Shown: piece after piece, positions 63,180-64,000 of the stretch
Layout of the letters: each line of letters opens with the position of its first letter
Position numbering within the stretch: position 1 is the first letter of the stretch
Assembly: GCA_963723595.1 (NCBI GenBank)
Contig: CAVRRQ010000001.1
Coordinates: 496,001 to 560,000 of the forward strand
DNA: 64,000 bases
Reading direction: 5' to 3'
Source of the DNA: RYN-230 sp963723595
GTDB taxonomy: Bacteria; Actinomycetota; Actinomycetes; Streptosporangiales; Streptosporangiaceae
Made by a program: the position numbers and the translations under genes
Notes under the pieces: generated by a model
The model's input: only the letters and a program-made list of their open reading frames with translations
The model's database searches: none
What the model was told of the DNA's origin: nothing

Positions 63180-63458
63180 TCAGCTGCCGGCGGAGTTCCC
63201 GGCGGCGGCGTGCCGGGCCCGGCTGGTCGCCGCCCGGACGGCCAGCACCCGGACCGCGCCGACCACCACGCCCATGGCGATGGCCCAGCCCAGCGCCTCG
63301 GCCATCCCCACCGCGGGGTCCTCCGGGTCGCTCGGCGGCTCCTTGCCGGTGACCTTGGTCCAGGCCATGGTGGCCACCTTGCGGGCGACGAAAGCCGCCC
63401 CCAGGGCCGCCACCGTGCTCATCGCCTTGCTGGCGCCGTCGCCGCGCTTGTCTGACAT
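63180..63458 (-). CDS. DUF4235-family membrane protein
   Basis: 92 residues. KAMSTVAALGAAFVARKVAT then AWTKVTGKEPPSDPEDPAVG and a helix EALGWAIAMGVVVGAVRVLA; this is the typical DUF4235 arrangement of two helices with the TGKEPP linker. GGGAGG precedes ATG 63458. Function unknown. Confidence 0.88.
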   Translation of the reverse strand: MSDKRGDGASKAMSTVAALGAAFVARKVATMAWTKVTGKEPPSDPEDPAVGMAEALGWAIAMGVVVGAVRVLAVRAATSRARHAAAGNSAGS

Positions 63459-63525
63459 GCATCCTCCCTGATGCCCGCCCGGGCCGCCCATGGTCCCGAG
63501 TGGCGCGCCGGTTGCTGCGTGCTGA

Positions 63526-64000
63526 TCATCCCACGGGTGTACCGCCGGCCCGCGCAGCGGGACGGGCGGCCTCGATCGCGGCGGCCAGTTCTTCCGGGCG
63601 GCGCGTGCCGATCAGCCAGTACGGCCCGCGCGCGGCCGGGTCGTCCACCGCGATATAGACCGCCCGGGGCAGGTAGGGCCGGGCCATCAGGTAGGCCGCC
63701 GGGTCGGCCCGCGGCCCGCGCAGCGCCCGGGTCTGATCCTCGTCCAGCGGGGTCACCTCGCCCGCCACGGCCAGCGGCAGCCGGTCCCGGCCCACGCGGA
63801 GCTCGCCGTCGGCCACCTCGGTGCGCAGCCGCCCCAGCCGATCAGGATCGCGGCCAGGCCCACGGTGAGCGTCCCGTACACGGCCAGCGCCGGCTCCCAG
63901 TCGAACCCGGCCAGGAAACCGGCGCCCAGCATGAGGATCGAAATCATCCCGAGAACCCACCAGCTGACCGGGACACGCAGGCGTTCGTGGTAAACACGCA
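63526..64000 (-). CDS. DUF3093-family membrane protein, 5' end cut by window edge, one frameshift
   Basis: From the window edge the minus strand reads RVYHERLRVPVSWWVLGMIS then LMLGAGFLAGFDWEPALAVY and LTVGLAAILIGWG, two membrane helices typical of DUF3093. After one missing base near 63,833 it continues RLRTEVADGELRVGRDRLPL, YLMARPYLPRAVYIAVDDPA and YWLIGTRRPEELAAAIEAAR. The start lies beyond position 64000. Function unknown. Confidence 0.82.
   Translation of the reverse strand, partial: ACLPRTPACPGQLVGSRDDFDPHAGRRFPGRVRLGAGAGRVRDAHRGPGRDPDRLGRLRTEVADGELRVGRDRLPLAVAGEVTPLDEDQTRALRGPRADPAAYLMARPYLPRAVYIAVDDPAARGPYWLIGTRRPEELAAAIEAARPAARAGGTPVG

Overview
This window is high-GC (roughly 70 percent or more) bacterial DNA. 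It has GTG starts, ATGA/GTGA stop-start overlaps, a primary-type sigma factor directly after dnaG, and families typical of Actinomycetota: DUF58/MoxR/DUF4129, DUF6295, DUF4232, DUF4235, DUF3093, Tat-exported flavoproteins and HTH-citrate synthase. A Streptosporangiales-like or related soil actinomycete is the best guess. This is an inference from gene content, because no rRNA is present. The only RNA gene I can support is tRNA-Asn(GTT). I see no phage, insertion sequence, CRISPR array or origin.

Layout. 0-5 kb: the end of a beta-hydroxyacid dehydrogenase-like gene, a 13-bp tandem repeat, then ppdK overlapping a dGTPase gene. 5-13.3 kb: ferredoxin-type reductase, PP2C phosphatase, a LysR regulator divergent from an aldo/keto reductase, a VOC protein with an AraC regulator, a CorA-like channel, a universal stress protein and a HAD hydrolase. 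13.5-17 kb: dnaG and the sigma factor, ended by a strong hairpin. 17-25.7 kb: membrane proteins, tRNA-Asn, an MFS drug exporter with a MarR regulator whose promoter carries three operator-like palindromes, a Tat-exported bicovalent-flavin oxidase, a second aldo/keto reductase, and dienelactone hydrolase with DUF6295. 25.8-32.3 kb: a DNA clamp (beta subunit) paralogue, an alkylsulfatase remnant, small membrane and flavoprotein genes, and a GT39-type membrane glycosyltransferase. 32.4-40 kb: a two-component system, an HTH-GNAT fusion, a DUF885 peptidase-like gene, a DUF4232 lipoprotein and gamma-glutamyltransferase. 40-46.9 kb: a tightly overlapped seven-gene operon, histidine kinase - response regulator - DUF4129 - unknown - MoxR - DUF58 - unknown, divergent from a four-gene ABC exporter set at 47-50.6 kb. 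50.7-54.1 kb: HicA/HicB, a metallo-beta-lactamase-fold gene with an HhH-GPD repair gene, and a homocitrate/isopropylmalate synthase-family gene. 54.4-61.5 kb: HTH-citrate synthase, a cupin, then an organosulfur-type operon (two SsuD-like monooxygenases around an acyl-CoA-dehydrogenase-like monooxygenase, then a metallo-beta-lactamase/rhodanese protein) preceded by an inverted-repeat operator. 61.5-64 kb: methyltransferase, class II aldolase, DUF4235 and DUF3093.

The most striking whole-window feature is about 26 single-base frame breaks in 13 otherwise well-conserved genes, including essential dnaG. In each case the family-typical protein continues in another frame. Most breaks are +1. This pattern looks like uncorrected sequencing error more than real gene decay, so interrupted genes are listed across their full span with the break points stated.

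The best candidates for a less-described system are the kinase/regulator-MoxR-DUF58-DUF4129 operon facing the double ABC exporter, and the sulfur operon with its promoter palindrome.
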